NCBI RefSeq assembly: GCF_028858515.1
Contig: NZ_JAPJZJ010000001.1
Location: forward strand, 124,001-188,000
Reading direction: 5' to 3'
Origin: Aurantiacibacter sp. D1-12
Lineage (GTDB): Bacteria; Pseudomonadota; Alphaproteobacteria; Sphingomonadales; Sphingomonadaceae
DNA length: 64,000 nt
Every line of letters begins with the position of its first letter. The first letter of the stretch is position 1. The notes beneath the pieces are model-generated. The model was given only the letters and a program-made list of their open reading frames with translations, did no database searches and had not been told where the DNA came from. Made by a program: the position numbers and the translations under genes. Positions 27,067 to 36,338 of the stretch are shown piece after piece.

Positions 27067-27962
27067 CGATGTACCGTAGTCAGTCAGGTGAAGCTCGTGA
27101 CAGCAATGCTTCGATCGCGGAAGAACGCGACATCGGGCTGAAATACCTCCCCAAAACGTTCGAGATGGTCCCATATGTGATCATCACCATAGGCGGATTT
27201 CTGGGCTGGCTGGCGATGTTTCCGCTGACGATGACCGGGCTAGCGCCGCTCTGGGTGGGGTTTGTCTATTCGACCGTGTTCGCCTGTGCGTGCTTCATCC
27301 TTTCGCACGAGGCGATGCACGGCAATATCGGGCGGCCGGGAACGCCCATGCGGTTCTGGAATGAGGTGACAGGGCAAGTCGCCACCATCATCATCATCTT
27401 TCCCTTCGCGATGGCGCGACTGATGCATCTTGAGCATCACCGCCACTGCAACGACCCCGAGAATGATCCGGACTATGCTGACGATGGCAGAAACGCGTTC
27501 GATGCGCTGTACAAGACGTGGCTGAACCGCCAGCCTGGGCCAACCAATTCGATCCATCACTATCGCAGGGTCGTGACGCGGATCGGGACTGTGCAGGCGA
27601 AGTTTGCGCTGAGACAGACATTATTGCTCCGGCTGTTTGCGCTGTCGGTAATGTTTGTGATGTGCTGGACCGGCTACGCGTTTCACGCGGCGCTGCTGTG
27701 GTGGCTGCCTTGTCACATCGGGACGTCCTACATCCGCTTCTGGCTCAGTTGGGCGCCGCACCATCCTCGCGATGGCAGGGGGCGGTACGACAACACAGTG
27801 TTGTTCAAGTCGAAAGCTGGGCATTGGTTGTCGATGGGAATGCAGTACCACCTCATACATCACTTGTGCCCGTGGATACCCAACCACCGCACGAAGGACG
27901 CGTTTGAAGAGATGCGCCCCTTGCTCGAAAAGCGCGGGATCGATTGTTCTGTGCTGAATTGA
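27063..27962 (+). CDS. Fatty acid desaturase-superfamily membrane di-iron enzyme
   Basis: A 299-residue integral membrane protein with the three histidine clusters of the desaturase/hydroxylase superfamily: HEAMH (82-86), HLEHHRH (122-128) and HLIHH (263-267), plus extra histidines in SWAPHHPRDG. The residues after the second cluster (CNDPENDPDYADDG) resemble those of carotenoid ketolases and hydroxylases as well as acyl desaturases. A lipid desaturase or a carotenoid-modifying enzyme are both possible. It is coupled to the 65-residue membrane protein gene and ends 8 bases from convergent thiL. Confidence 0.82.
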   Translation: MTMYRSQSGEARDSNASIAEERDIGLKYLPKTFEMVPYVIITIGGFLGWLAMFPLTMTGLAPLWVGFVYSTVFACACFILSHEAMHGNIGRPGTPMRFWNEVTGQVATIIIIFPFAMARLMHLEHHRHCNDPENDPDYADDGRNAFDALYKTWLNRQPGPTNSIHHYRRVVTRIGTVQAKFALRQTLLLRLFALSVMFVMCWTGYAFHAALLWWLPCHIGTSYIRFWLSWAPHHPRDGRGRYDNTVLFKSKAGHWLSMGMQYHLIHHLCPWIPNHRTKDAFEEMRPLLEKRGIDCSVLN

Positions 27963-27970
27963 TCGGGCGG

Positions 27971-28843
27971 CTACTCGCCGTGCTGATAGCCGAGACCTTC
28001 TGCATTCACCAATGGCTCGCCATCGAGAAACAGCGGCGCAAATCCACTTGGTTCAACGGTACCGATGCGCGTAGCCGGAACCGGCGGGAAAGTTCCATCG
28101 GGCATGGTGAAAAGCAGCTCGTAATCGTCGCCCCAACGCAGGCAATCATCGCGGCGGTCCGGGGCCGCAACGGGAACTTGCGTACTGCTGATCGCAAATG
28201 AAACCTCGCTCGCCTTCGCCATGCGGAAGGCGTCGAGAAGCAAGCCATCGGAAATGTCCATCATGGCAGTGACGAGCGGGGCGAGATCACTGCCCTCGAT
28301 CAATCGCGCCATGGGATTGGTGTAGGGCATCGGGTCACCATCGGTTCCGTCACGAAGTGCCTCAAACCCGAGCATGGCTGCGCCAAGCTGGCCAGTCACA
28401 AAAATGGCATCCCCGTTGCGAGCGCCGCTTCGCGCGGGGACGGGTCTGTGCGTGGCCTTGCCAATGGCGGTGAGGCCGAAGGCGCGAGGCGATCCACCCG
28501 AAACGGTGTCTCCGCCCAGCAAAGGCACACCGTAATGCGACAGGACATCGTCCAGTCCTTCAAGGAACCGCTCGTCATCTTCACCCAGCATATGGCCGAG
28601 CAGGACGCCCAGCGGCTGTGCCCCCTTCGCGGCAAGGTCTGATATGTTGGTCGCCACCAGCTTCCACGCGACATCAGCCATGTCCTGGCTGGACAGGAAG
28701 TGCTTTCCCTCGACCAGCATATCGTGCGTGATGATCAGCGTTTCGTCGCCGAGTTCAAGAATGGCGGCATCGTCTTCCAAGCCTTTAGAGGCCTGGTGCA
28801 AAGGCAGCTTGCGCAGAGCCTCTATGAACGCCGCCTCTTTCAA
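27971..28843 (-). CDS. thiL: Thiamine-monophosphate kinase
   Basis: ThiL phosphorylates thiamine monophosphate to the active cofactor thiamine diphosphate. The 290-residue protein shows the AIR-synthase-like ATP-binding fold: GLEDDAAIL near the N-terminus, ITHDMLVEGKHF, ATNISDLAAKGAQPLGVL and GGDTVSG, then MDISDGLLLD in the second half. The ATG overlaps the nusB stop by four bases. The nusB-thiL order is widespread in proteobacteria. Confidence 0.96.
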   Translation of the reverse strand: MKEAAFIEALRKLPLHQASKGLEDDAAILELGDETLIITHDMLVEGKHFLSSQDMADVAWKLVATNISDLAAKGAQPLGVLLGHMLGEDDERFLEGLDDVLSHYGVPLLGGDTVSGGSPRAFGLTAIGKATHRPVPARSGARNGDAIFVTGQLGAAMLGFEALRDGTDGDPMPYTNPMARLIEGSDLAPLVTAMMDISDGLLLDAFRMAKASEVSFAISSTQVPVAAPDRRDDCLRWGDDYELLFTMPDGTFPPVPATRIGTVEPSGFAPLFLDGEPLVNAEGLGYQHGE

Positions 28844-29292
28844 TCCCGTACGTCCTTGGCGACGGCATCAAGGATGCCGTTTACGAATTTGGCTTCGCGC
28901 TCATCGAAAAATGCGTGGGCGACATCGACATATTCGCTAATGGCCGTGGCCTTGGGCACATCGGCGCGCGCGATCAGTTCGTAGGCACCGCAGCGCAGGA
29001 TTTGCAGCATGGTCTTGTCGAGCCGTGCGAGCGTCCAGCCATCGGCGAGCTTCTCGGTTAGCTTCGCATCGATTTCCTCTGCGCGCGCATCGACGCCGGA
29101 AACGACATCATCGAAAAAATCGACCTCGGCCTCTTCGTACTGATCGTCTTCGATTTCTTGCCCCAGACGATGCTGGTGGAATTCGTCGAGAAGTTTGGCG
29201 AGCGCAGTCTGCTCCATATGCCGCTGGTAAAGCGCTTGTACGGCGGCAAGTCGGGCAGCGGAGCGGGCGCGGCTTCGGCTGGACTGGTTCAT
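28840..29292 (-). CDS. nusB: Transcription antitermination factor NusB
   Basis: A 150-residue RNA-binding factor that with NusE (S10) recognises boxA in rRNA leaders. Typical features are RSAARLAAVQALYQRHMEQT at the N-terminus and ILRCGAYELIARADVPKATAISEYVDVAHAFFDEREAKFVNGILDAVA at the C-terminus, which contains the family's helical core. The start overlaps the hisD stop (ATGA), and its stop overlaps thiL. Confidence 0.96.
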   Translation of the reverse strand: MNQSSRSRARSAARLAAVQALYQRHMEQTALAKLLDEFHQHRLGQEIEDDQYEEAEVDFFDDVVSGVDARAEEIDAKLTEKLADGWTLARLDKTMLQILRCGAYELIARADVPKATAISEYVDVAHAFFDEREAKFVNGILDAVAKDVRD

Positions 29293-30584
29293 TTCAGGCG
29301 TACTTTCACACTTGCGGCGTGGGCAGGAAGCCCTTCGATCTCGGCAAGCGTAGTCGCTGCCGGGCCAATCGCCGCCAAAGATTGTTCATCGAGCGAAATG
29401 AAGCTGGTGCGCTTCATGAAATCAAGCACAGAAAGCCCGCTGGCAAAGCGCGCGCGCCTACCGGTGGGCAAAACGTGGTTCGGCCCCGCAACATAGTCGC
29501 CGACCGCCTCCGGCGTATGGCGTCCAAGGAACACACTGCCGGCGTGGCGGATTTGTGCGAACATCGCTTCGGGATCATCGACCGCGAGCTCGACATGCTC
29601 GGCAGCGAGACGGTTGGTAAGGGCCGGGGCATCGCGCGCAAGATCTTCGACCACGATGATCGCGCCATAATCGTCCCAGCTGGCCCGCGCGGTCTCACGC
29701 GTTGCGAGCTGAGCGAGCAGAAGTTCGACGCCGTCTGCTACCAGGGTCGCAAAAGCGGCATCATCGGTGATCAGGATACTCTGCGACGTCGGATCATGCT
29801 CGGCCTGGCTCATCAGGTCAGCAGCAATCCAGTCGGGGTCGCTCTTGCCATCGGAAATGACCAGGATCTCGCTTGGCCCTGCCACCATGTCGATGCCGAC
29901 AACACCATAAAGCTGGCGCTTGGCTTCGGCGACCCAGGCATTACCGGGACCGGTGATTACGTCGACAGCTTGAATCGATTCGGTGCCGTATGCGAGTGCT
30001 CCAACCGCATGTGCCCCGCCGATGCGCCAGATCTCGTCAATCTCGCACAGGTGCGCTGCGGCGAGCACCAAATCGTTGACCTCGCCCTTCGGCGTGGGGG
30101 TGCAAACCACAAGTCTTTCAACACCGGCGACTTTCGCCGGGATAGCATTCATTAGCAGGCTGGAAGGATAGGCGGCGCGGCCGCCGGGGACGTAAAGCCC
30201 TGCAGCATCGACGGGATGCCATTTGGCGCCAAGGCGGACATTAGCATCGTCTGTGAAGTCACGATCCTCGGGCAACTGCCCCTCGTGATAGGCACGAATG
30301 CGGTCTGCCGCCATGCCGAGCGCGCTCTTCGCCTCGCCATCGAGCGCATCATAGGCGGCGGCGCATTGGTCCTTGCTTATCGACCAGCTTGACGGGTCAT
30401 CGGTCAGTGCATGCTTGTCAAACCGCATGGTGAGATTGCGCAGGGTATTGTCGCCATCGCGGCGCACCTCGGCGAGGATTTCGGTCACATCGCGCGCCAC
30501 ATTCTCGTCGCTCTCGCGGCGATCATTGACGATGCGCGCGAACTTCGCCTCGAAATCCTCTGCGGTTGCATCAAGCCTTTGCAT
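29289..30584 (-). CDS. hisD: Histidinol dehydrogenase
   Basis: HisD catalyses the last two steps of histidine synthesis, NAD-dependent oxidation of histidinol to histidine. The 431-residue protein includes DVITGPGNAWVAEAKRQLYG, VAGPSEILVI, the zinc-site stretch DLMSQAEHDPTSQ, VAGPNHVLPTGRRARFASGLSVLDFMKRTS and a C-terminal GLPAHAASVKVRLK with the last zinc histidine. ATG 30584 overlaps the hisG stop by one base (TGATG); a TTG one codon earlier is less likely. Confidence 0.97.
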   Translation of the reverse strand: MQRLDATAEDFEAKFARIVNDRRESDENVARDVTEILAEVRRDGDNTLRNLTMRFDKHALTDDPSSWSISKDQCAAAYDALDGEAKSALGMAADRIRAYHEGQLPEDRDFTDDANVRLGAKWHPVDAAGLYVPGGRAAYPSSLLMNAIPAKVAGVERLVVCTPTPKGEVNDLVLAAAHLCEIDEIWRIGGAHAVGALAYGTESIQAVDVITGPGNAWVAEAKRQLYGVVGIDMVAGPSEILVISDGKSDPDWIAADLMSQAEHDPTSQSILITDDAAFATLVADGVELLLAQLATRETARASWDDYGAIIVVEDLARDAPALTNRLAAEHVELAVDDPEAMFAQIRHAGSVFLGRHTPEAVGDYVAGPNHVLPTGRRARFASGLSVLDFMKRTSFISLDEQSLAAIGPAATTLAEIEGLPAHAASVKVRLK

Positions 30585-31264
30585 CAAGCGGCTTCCTTGG
30601 TCATCGCGACGCGGAAACGCTCGACAAGAGCTGCAACGCGCGGATCGGTTTTCAATGCAGCACGGTTGACGATCAGGCGGCTGGTCACCTGCATGATCTG
30701 CTCTTTCTCGACCAGACCATTGGATTTGAGCGTCTGACCGGTGGAGACGAGGTCAACTATGCGGCCCGCAAGCCCGCTGAAAGGAGCAAGCTCCATCGCG
30801 CCGTTGAGCTTGATGCACTCGGCCTGGATGCCCTGCCGTTCAAAATGGCGGCTGGTGATGTTGGGATACTTGGTGGCGACGCGCAGGTGGCTCGCCTTTC
30901 CGTACTTGTATTCGACCGGCTCCACCGGCTCCGCGACAGACAGGCGACATGCGCCGATACCAAGATCAACGGGCGCATAGAGCTCCGAATAGTTGAACTC
31001 TTCGATCACGTCAGAACCGACAATGCCCATCTGCGCCGCGCCAAAGGCCACAAAGGTCGCCACGTCGAAAGCGCGCACGCGGAAAATGCGCATGTCGCCG
31101 CTGGTGTCGGCGAAGCTGAGCGAGCGGTCCTTCTTGTCGTGAAACGCTGCTTCGGGCACAACGTCCGCGCGTTCCATCAGTGGCACCGCTTCATCGAGAA
31201 TGCGGCCCTTGGGAACGGCAAAAATCAACGGTCCGAAATCGGTCTTGGCGGCGGTGTTGGTCAT
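30584..31264 (-). CDS. hisG: ATP phosphoribosyltransferase, short form
   Basis: HisG starts histidine synthesis by joining ATP and PRPP. At 226 residues it is the short HisG-S form, without the C-terminal regulatory domain, and such enzymes need the HisZ partner, which is not in this window. Family segments include [67 protein letters not shown] 31264 (MTNTAAKTD) is the family-like start. First gene of hisG-hisD-nusB-thiL. Confidence 0.96.
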   Translation of the reverse strand: MTNTAAKTDFGPLIFAVPKGRILDEAVPLMERADVVPEAAFHDKKDRSLSFADTSGDMRIFRVRAFDVATFVAFGAAQMGIVGSDVIEEFNYSELYAPVDLGIGACRLSVAEPVEPVEYKYGKASHLRVATKYPNITSRHFERQGIQAECIKLNGAMELAPFSGLAGRIVDLVSTGQTLKSNGLVEKEQIMQVTSRLIVNRAALKTDPRVAALVERFRVAMTKEAA

Positions 31265-31307
31265 CGAGGGCGCGATGTAGGGGCATGCAGGCAAAAGGGC
31301 AACGTAT

Positions 31308-32384
31308 ATGGGTGAAGGCCGCAGCAAACACGGCAATGTGATGGATATCGCTAACCTTGAGGAGGCGATTGCATGGCAGGCCGATCATGCTGACGGGGCC
31401 GGAGCACCCTGCACCGCACGCATGGTGCGCGCCCTGCTGGCGGTGATGGAGACCGACACCACGGTCGCGCTCCGGATGACCAATTGGCACGGTCTTTCAT
31501 TGCAGGACGCCATGCCGCTGCGCATCGCGGGCGGTTTTCACTGGCTGTACCTGACAGGTGAGGAGCTGCGTCTTGGTGATGTCTATCAGGGACTGATTAC
31601 CGATCAGGGGCAGGTTGACGCGATCGTCTCAGAGGCCGCGCAGACCTTCGATCATGTATTGCTGCCGTGGTTCGACACGCCGCCGCAAACAAACGAAGCC
31701 GGGCGATCTGCAAGTATCATGGCTGCACTGATGTGGCTGTCAGGCCGACTTGGTCCAAAGTTCCAGCTATTCGAAATCGGCGCGAGCGCGGGTATCAACA
31801 CCATGATGGACCGCTTTGCCTTCGATCTGGGCGGAGTGAAGATGGGCCGAGCGGGCTCTCCCATGCTGATCCAGCCAGAGTGGCGCGGCGATGCTCCGCC
31901 AGCCAATCCGGTCGACATTGAGAGCATTGCAGGTTGCGATCTTGTACCAATGGACCTGAGCGATCCGGCGCAGGCCTTGCGGCTCAAGTCCTACGTCTGG
32001 CCCGATGCGACCGAGCGCATGGTACGTATGGACGCGGCTATTGCACTGGCTAGTGAGCGTGCACCCGATCTGGTGCAGCAGGACGCAGGAGTATTTGTGG
32101 CCGAACAACTGGCCAAGCCGCAGCCCGAAGGGGTGACCCGCGTGCTCTTTCACTCGATCATGTGGCAATACATGCCGCAGGAAACACGCGACGGGATTAC
32201 CCAGGCAATGGAGCTGGCTGGCGGAGTGGCAAGCACCGACAAACCACTTGCGTGGATCAGCCTCGAGACCAACCGCGCCACCTTTCGCCACGAATGCAAG
32301 GTACGATATTGGCCGGGCGGCGACGAAGAAGTGATACTGGCAGAGGCCCATCCGCATGGGGCATGGGTGGAGTGGTTGGGCTAG
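31308..32384 (+). CDS. DUF2332 family protein
   Basis: A 358-residue protein that I place in the DUF2332 family from its layout: [25 protein letters not shown], then a glycine motif [17 protein letters not shown] resembling a methyltransferase-like nucleotide site, [13 protein letters not shown], and a C-terminal [22 protein letters not shown]. The function of the family is not established. ATG 31308 has AAGGG 8 bases before it; MDIANLEEA at 31341 is an alternative. It is divergent from hisG with 43 bases between, and its stop overlaps the convergent hydrolase stop (shared CTAG). Confidence 0.82.
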   Translation: MGEGRSKHGNVMDIANLEEAIAWQADHADGAGAPCTARMVRALLAVMETDTTVALRMTNWHGLSLQDAMPLRIAGGFHWLYLTGEELRLGDVYQGLITDQGQVDAIVSEAAQTFDHVLLPWFDTPPQTNEAGRSASIMAALMWLSGRLGPKFQLFEIGASAGINTMMDRFAFDLGGVKMGRAGSPMLIQPEWRGDAPPANPVDIESIAGCDLVPMDLSDPAQALRLKSYVWPDATERMVRMDAAIALASERAPDLVQQDAGVFVAEQLAKPQPEGVTRVLFHSIMWQYMPQETRDGITQAMELAGGVASTDKPLAWISLETNRATFRHECKVRYWPGGDEEVILAEAHPHGAWVEWLG

Positions 32385-33280
32385 CCCGCCAGAAACGCAT
32401 CCATCGCCGCATTCACCGCATCGGGCGCTTCCCACGGAATAAAATGCCCTGCGCGTTCGACGCGCTTGATGGTCAGGTCCTCCACCCAATCCTCCAGTCC
32501 ATCGAGATTGGCAGATAGCAGCGCTTCGTCGCCTGTGCCCCAAACCACCAGTGTCGGGATGCTCAGCGCGGGGAAAGGCGGATCAGAGTAACCTTCGGGC
32601 AGACCGAACGCTTCATCCATCGTCGGCACGGCGATGCCACTGGCTCTGTACCAGTTGAGCATGGCGATGGATGTTGCCGGGTCCATCCATTGTTTGTTCA
32701 GCAGTGCGAGTTCGGCCGGGTCGTAGTCCGGGCGGCTTTCCCAGCTGAGCGCCGATTTGATCAGACCTGCCAGTCCGTATTCCGCAATAACCGCGTCGTG
32801 TGCGGGATCGCGGAAAGTACGCATGTACTGGCTCGCCGCGCGCTGCGCCTCGTCTTCGAACAGCAGGCGCTGGAATACTGCCGGATGCGGCGCATTGGCG
32901 ATTACCGCGCGTTCAACCACACCCACGGCCTGCCCGAATGCAGCGACTCCCCAAGCAAGCGCGCCGCCCCAGTCGTGACCGACAATGGTGAAGCGGTCGA
33001 TGCCAAGCTCCTTGGCCAGGGCAAACACGTCACCAATCAGCGATTGAACATCGTAATGCTCCACGCCTTCGAGCTTGGAGGAATTGCCATATCCGCGCTG
33101 ATCGGGTGCGATGCAGCGGAACCGGTCATTCAGATGCGCGATCTGGTGCCGCCAGGTACGATGGTTCTCCGGAAAGCCGTGCAGGAAAATCAGTGCAGGC
33201 GCGTCTTTCGGCCCGCTGTCCCAGACATCCAGCGCAATGCCGTTGGGCAATTTGACGCGGGCCAGATCGCTCACGCTCAC
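32381..33280 (-). CDS. Alpha/beta hydrolase, epoxide hydrolase-like
   Basis: A 299-residue alpha/beta-fold hydrolase. HGFPENHRTW gives the oxyanion-hole region, GHDWGGALAW carries the nucleophile Asp103 in an epoxide hydrolase/haloalkane dehalogenase pattern, and ERAGHFIPWE near the C-terminus carries the catalytic His. Asp as nucleophile with HGFPE favours epoxide hydrolase over esterase. Substrate unknown. The GTG start overlaps the TGA of the upstream FKBP gene by four bases, so the two are co-translated. Confidence 0.88.
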   Translation of the reverse strand: MSVSDLARVKLPNGIALDVWDSGPKDAPALIFLHGFPENHRTWRHQIAHLNDRFRCIAPDQRGYGNSSKLEGVEHYDVQSLIGDVFALAKELGIDRFTIVGHDWGGALAWGVAAFGQAVGVVERAVIANAPHPAVFQRLLFEDEAQRAASQYMRTFRDPAHDAVIAEYGLAGLIKSALSWESRPDYDPAELALLNKQWMDPATSIAMLNWYRASGIAVPTMDEAFGLPEGYSDPPFPALSIPTLVVWGTGDEALLSANLDGLEDWVEDLTIKRVERAGHFIPWEAPDAVNAAMDAFLAG

Positions 33281-33777
33281 ACGCCTTGGCTGGGAATGGC
33301 GAATAGTTCGATTGTGAACAGCAGTGTCGCGCCGCCGGGGATGGGGCCGCGGCCTTCAAGTCCGTAGGCGCTTGTCGCCGGGATCACGATTTCAGCGGTG
33401 TCACCCACGCCCATATACGGGATGGCGACCTGCCAGCCGGTGATCAGACGGGAAAGCGGGAAGGTGGCGGGTTCGCCGCGTTCTACCGAGCTATCGAACA
33501 CTTCGCCATCGGGGAAGCTGCCAGTGTAATGGATGGTGATCTCGTCCTCGACAGACGGGGCCGGGCCGGAGCCATCGCCTGCAGTGCGGCGGAACATCAC
33601 CCCGCCATCAAGCCGGTACCAGCCGTCTTCGGCGCTCAGCCTGTGTAGCGCTTGCTGCTGGGCATTGTGCCATTCGATAGAGCCCGGAGCGCCGGGTTCA
33701 GGCGCGGCAGGCGCTTCTTGCGCGAAAGCAGGGGTTGCGAGGAAAATGGCGGCGAGGGGGAGGAGTGCGTTTTTCAT
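33277..33777 (-). CDS. FKBP-type peptidyl-prolyl isomerase, exported
   Basis: A 166-residue cis-trans prolyl isomerase. A signal peptide (about residues 1-19, ending AFAQ) directs it to the periplasm. A short proline/alanine-rich linker and a helical stretch precede one FKBP domain: DEITIHYTGSFPDGEVFDSS, FPLSRLITGWQVAIPYMGVGD, IPATSAYGLEGRGPIPGGATLLFTIEL. It probably assists folding of exported proteins. It overlaps the epoxide hydrolase-like gene; a functional link between the two is not obvious. Confidence 0.94.
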   Translation of the reverse strand: MKNALLPLAAIFLATPAFAQEAPAAPEPGAPGSIEWHNAQQQALHRLSAEDGWYRLDGGVMFRRTAGDGSGPAPSVEDEITIHYTGSFPDGEVFDSSVERGEPATFPLSRLITGWQVAIPYMGVGDTAEIVIPATSAYGLEGRGPIPGGATLLFTIELFAIPSQGV

Positions 33778-33815
33778 GCGGTGGGATTAGCGGCAAGCTG
33801 GCGTCCAGTCACCTG

Positions 33816-34523
33816 TCATTGCTCATCAAGCTCTTCGTAATGGCGGAAAACCCCGTCCTCGTTAAACTCGATCCGCCGCTCGCTGGCGAGATACTCGGCG
33901 AGGCTTTCGATCTCCGGCACCGCGCCTTGCAGCCCCTCGAGGTGTGGCCAGCTGCCTTGCATCTCCTTCATGTAGTTGGGGAACATGTAGTCGAGCCCTT
34001 CCATCAGCTGGAACAGGCTGGTGTCGACATGACTGGGCTGCTGGCCGAGCACGAACGGACCGCCGCTTGCCGCTATGGCATTGTCGAAATGGATCAGGAA
34101 TTTCGGGATGCGCTGGGCGCGGAAGTATCCGGCTTTCTCGAAAGCGGCATCCATCTGGTCAGCGTAATAGAGCTCTGGCGCGATGGGGTGGTGTACTGCA
34201 TGAACCTCCCCCACGAAATCGGCAATGTCCATCTGCAGCTGGAGCAGCTTGAGGTCGGTCTCCATCTCGCCTGAACCGTGTCCTTCCTTGTCGGAGAGAT
34301 ACTGCAGGATCAGCGCGGTCTGGCCTATCACAACTTCGCCGTCGATCAGATAGGGCGGGGCGAACGGGCGCACGCCTTCGAGCGCGTGCATGTTCTCGAC
34401 CAGCGCATCGGCATTCTGCTCGCGCGCCATGTCGGTGTAGTCGATCTCGAAAGCCTCGCAGAACAGGCGGATGAATTCGCCGCGGCCCGGAAGGTCCGGC
34501 CAGTACCAAAGTTCGACGCTCAT
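33816..34523 (-). CDS. Glutathione S-transferase family protein
   Basis: A 235-residue GST-fold protein: an N-terminal thioredoxin-like domain (VELWYWPDLPGRGEFIRLFCEAF, cis-proline region FAPPYLIDGEVVIGQTALILQYL) and an all-helical C-terminal domain (FVLGQQPSHVDTSLFQLMEGLDYMFP). Tyr7 in WYW is the likely glutathione-activating residue. Its ATG overlaps the stop of the upstream bolA gene by four bases. Substrate unknown. Confidence 0.9.
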   Translation of the reverse strand: MSVELWYWPDLPGRGEFIRLFCEAFEIDYTDMAREQNADALVENMHALEGVRPFAPPYLIDGEVVIGQTALILQYLSDKEGHGSGEMETDLKLLQLQMDIADFVGEVHAVHHPIAPELYYADQMDAAFEKAGYFRAQRIPKFLIHFDNAIAASGGPFVLGQQPSHVDTSLFQLMEGLDYMFPNYMKEMQGSWPHLEGLQGAVPEIESLAEYLASERRIEFNEDGVFRHYEELDEQ

Positions 34524-34798
34524 TGGCCTTCACCTGGCGCAAAGCATTTCATCGCGAAGGCGTGGACGCGGTTGCCGGGAATATCGCCAAGCGCGGCAAG
34601 CACCATGCGCTGGCGGGCGAGGCGGTTCTTGCCTTCGAAAACGGGGCTTTCGATCACGACGGTGAAGTGGCTCTCGCCGCTGCCGTCGTCTCCCGAGTGG
34701 CCCGCGTGCTGGGCACTGTCATTGATGACTTCGAGGCGTGTGGGGAAAAGCGCTTCGGTAAGAAGCTGGGTGATTTCGTTGGCTACTGGTCCGGTCAT
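34520..34798 (-). CDS. bolA: BolA family protein
   Basis: A 92-residue BolA-like protein. The class II KH-like fold is seen in LTEALFPTRLEVINDSAQHAGH, ESHFTVVIES, FEGKNRLARQRMVLAALGD and a C-terminal VHAFAMKCFAPGE. BolA proteins bind monothiol glutaredoxins through shared Fe-S clusters and some also act on transcription. ATG 34798 (MTGPVANEI) is used; the frame extends 12 codons further. It is coupled to the GST gene downstream and divergent from a J-domain gene, as is usual in alphaproteobacteria. Confidence 0.93.
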   Translation of the reverse strand: MTGPVANEITQLLTEALFPTRLEVINDSAQHAGHSGDDGSGESHFTVVIESPVFEGKNRLARQRMVLAALGDIPGNRVHAFAMKCFAPGEGQ

Positions 34799-34853
34799 GC
34801 GGCCTAAATTGGGGGTTTCCAACAGCCGGTGCAATCCCCATCCTTACTTGCTC

Positions 34854-35444
34854 ATGCGAAACGAGAAGTTCCACGGGCGCTACGAGAGTGAGGGGAGGGT
34901 CTGCGAGCACCCGGCTTGCAGCGAGTCAGGCGAGTTTCGCGCCCCCGGCGGCTATGGTAATTCCTTCGACGGGCCGGGCGAATATCGCTGGTTCTGCCTT
35001 GAGCATGTGCGCGAATTCAATTCGGGTTACGACTGGTTCGAAGGAATGAGCGCGGACGAAATCTATGCAGCGCAGGCGCCCGGCAGTGGCTGGCAGACCG
35101 AAACGCCTGCTTTCAAGCCGACGGCAGGTGTCGACGGCATGCCGCGGTGGGCAGACTTCGATGATCCTCTGGATGCCATCGGCGCGCGGGCGGCGGGCAT
35201 CAAGAAGGCCGCAGCTGGCCGCAAGCACGAAAACTACAGCCGGTTTACGCCGCGCGAGCAGGAAGCCCTGCAGGCAATGGGGTTGGGGCCGAAGGCGGAC
35301 CGGACCGAATTGCGCAAGCGGTATTCGTCACTCGTCCGGCGCTATCACCCTGACCGCAACGGCGGAGACCGCAGCCATGAAGCGCGGTTGCAGCGGGTGG
35401 TGGAAGCCTACCAGCTGCTCCGACGGGCCGCCGCTTTCGTCTGA
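34854..35444 (+). CDS. J-domain protein with N-terminal cysteine-rich region
   Basis: A 196-residue DnaJ-domain protein. The C-terminal J domain spans about residues 135-192, with the Hsp70-activating HPD at 165-167 (RRYHPDRNGGD). The N-terminal half carries C17, C22, C48 and H51 (CEHPAC, FCLEH), which look like a small zinc site. It is probably a co-chaperone of DnaK with a specialised client. In many alphaproteobacteria this gene lies between bolA and cobS; here four minus-strand genes separate it from cobS. Its TGA abuts the convergent gene's stop as TGATCA. Confidence 0.87.
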   Translation: MRNEKFHGRYESEGRVCEHPACSESGEFRAPGGYGNSFDGPGEYRWFCLEHVREFNSGYDWFEGMSADEIYAAQAPGSGWQTETPAFKPTAGVDGMPRWADFDDPLDAIGARAAGIKKAAAGRKHENYSRFTPREQEALQAMGLGPKADRTELRKRYSSLVRRYHPDRNGGDRSHEARLQRVVEAYQLLRRAAAFV

Positions 35445-36299
35445 TCAGCCGCGCGGTTTCTGTTGAAACGCCCAGCGCATGGTGCTGCCGAGCGCCCCTG
35501 TCACCAACTTCGAAGGCAAGGAGGCCAAGCCCGGCGCATCGAGATCGAGCATAGTTCGCGCGAATGGCGGCAGCAGGCTGATGGCGGCATTGGCCATGAA
35601 CGGCTGGATCGTGCCGGCGGGGCCTGGCGGACGGTGTTCGAGGACCAGCTTGGCGACTTCGCGTGCCTCGGGCGTAGCGCGCAGGTCGGCGCGGAGTGAT
35701 CGGAACATCGCTTGCGCTTCGGCCTTGGTCTCGGGCACCGGATCGGCACCCAACTTGCGAGCGATCAGCGCAAACTGGCGGAAGTATTCGTCCTGTTCTG
35801 CCACGGGCATCTCAGGCCGCACGTGCACCAGCCATGCCTCTAGGAACATCAGCGCTTCGGTTACGTGGACCCAGGCGAGGGTGCGCGGATTGGTTGCGTG
35901 ATAGACTGAGCCATCGGGCAAGGCGCCGCTGACTCTGGAATGGATGCGATTGACCCGTTCGATTGCTGCTTCGGCATCATCGCGATGACCGTAGGTGGTT
36001 ACGGCAATGAAGCGCGCGGTGCGGCGCAGGCGACCGTGCATGTCCTCGCGGAAATTCGAGAAGTCGAGCACGCCTTGCAGCGCGTGCGGATGTAGCATCT
36101 GCAACAGCAGCGCGGACATGCCGCCCACCATCATACTGACAAGATCGGCATGAACCATGCGGATCGGGGTGTCGGGCGCGAAGAATGCCTCGTCCGACGG
36201 CGGGATCGGCGTTTCGCCCTTTGACGCATCGTTGAATGCCGCGCGCACGCGCTCGACAAGCTTTAGTCTCGCAAACTCGATAGGGTCCGGTCGCGCCAT
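35445..36299 (-). CDS. DUF2236/MpaB-like oxygenase family protein
   Basis: A 284-residue, largely helical protein of the DUF2236 (oxygenase MpaB, latex-clearing protein-like) family. Recognisable stretches are RMVHADLVSMMVGGMSALLLQMLHP, FREDMHGRLRRTARFIAVTTYG, RIHSRVSG and HATNPRTLAWVHVTEALMFLEAW; the histidines and arginine here are the family's probable haem-pocket residues. The physiological reaction is unknown. The stop directly abuts the stop of the J-domain gene. Confidence 0.85.
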   Translation of the reverse strand: MARPDPIEFARLKLVERVRAAFNDASKGETPIPPSDEAFFAPDTPIRMVHADLVSMMVGGMSALLLQMLHPHALQGVLDFSNFREDMHGRLRRTARFIAVTTYGHRDDAEAAIERVNRIHSRVSGALPDGSVYHATNPRTLAWVHVTEALMFLEAWLVHVRPEMPVAEQDEYFRQFALIARKLGADPVPETKAEAQAMFRSLRADLRATPEAREVAKLVLEHRPPGPAGTIQPFMANAAISLLPPFARTMLDLDAPGLASLPSKLVTGALGSTMRWAFQQKPRG

Positions 36300-36338
36300 G
36301 CCGCCAATGTGGGGCAGGGCGGATCGAATTGCGAGCGC

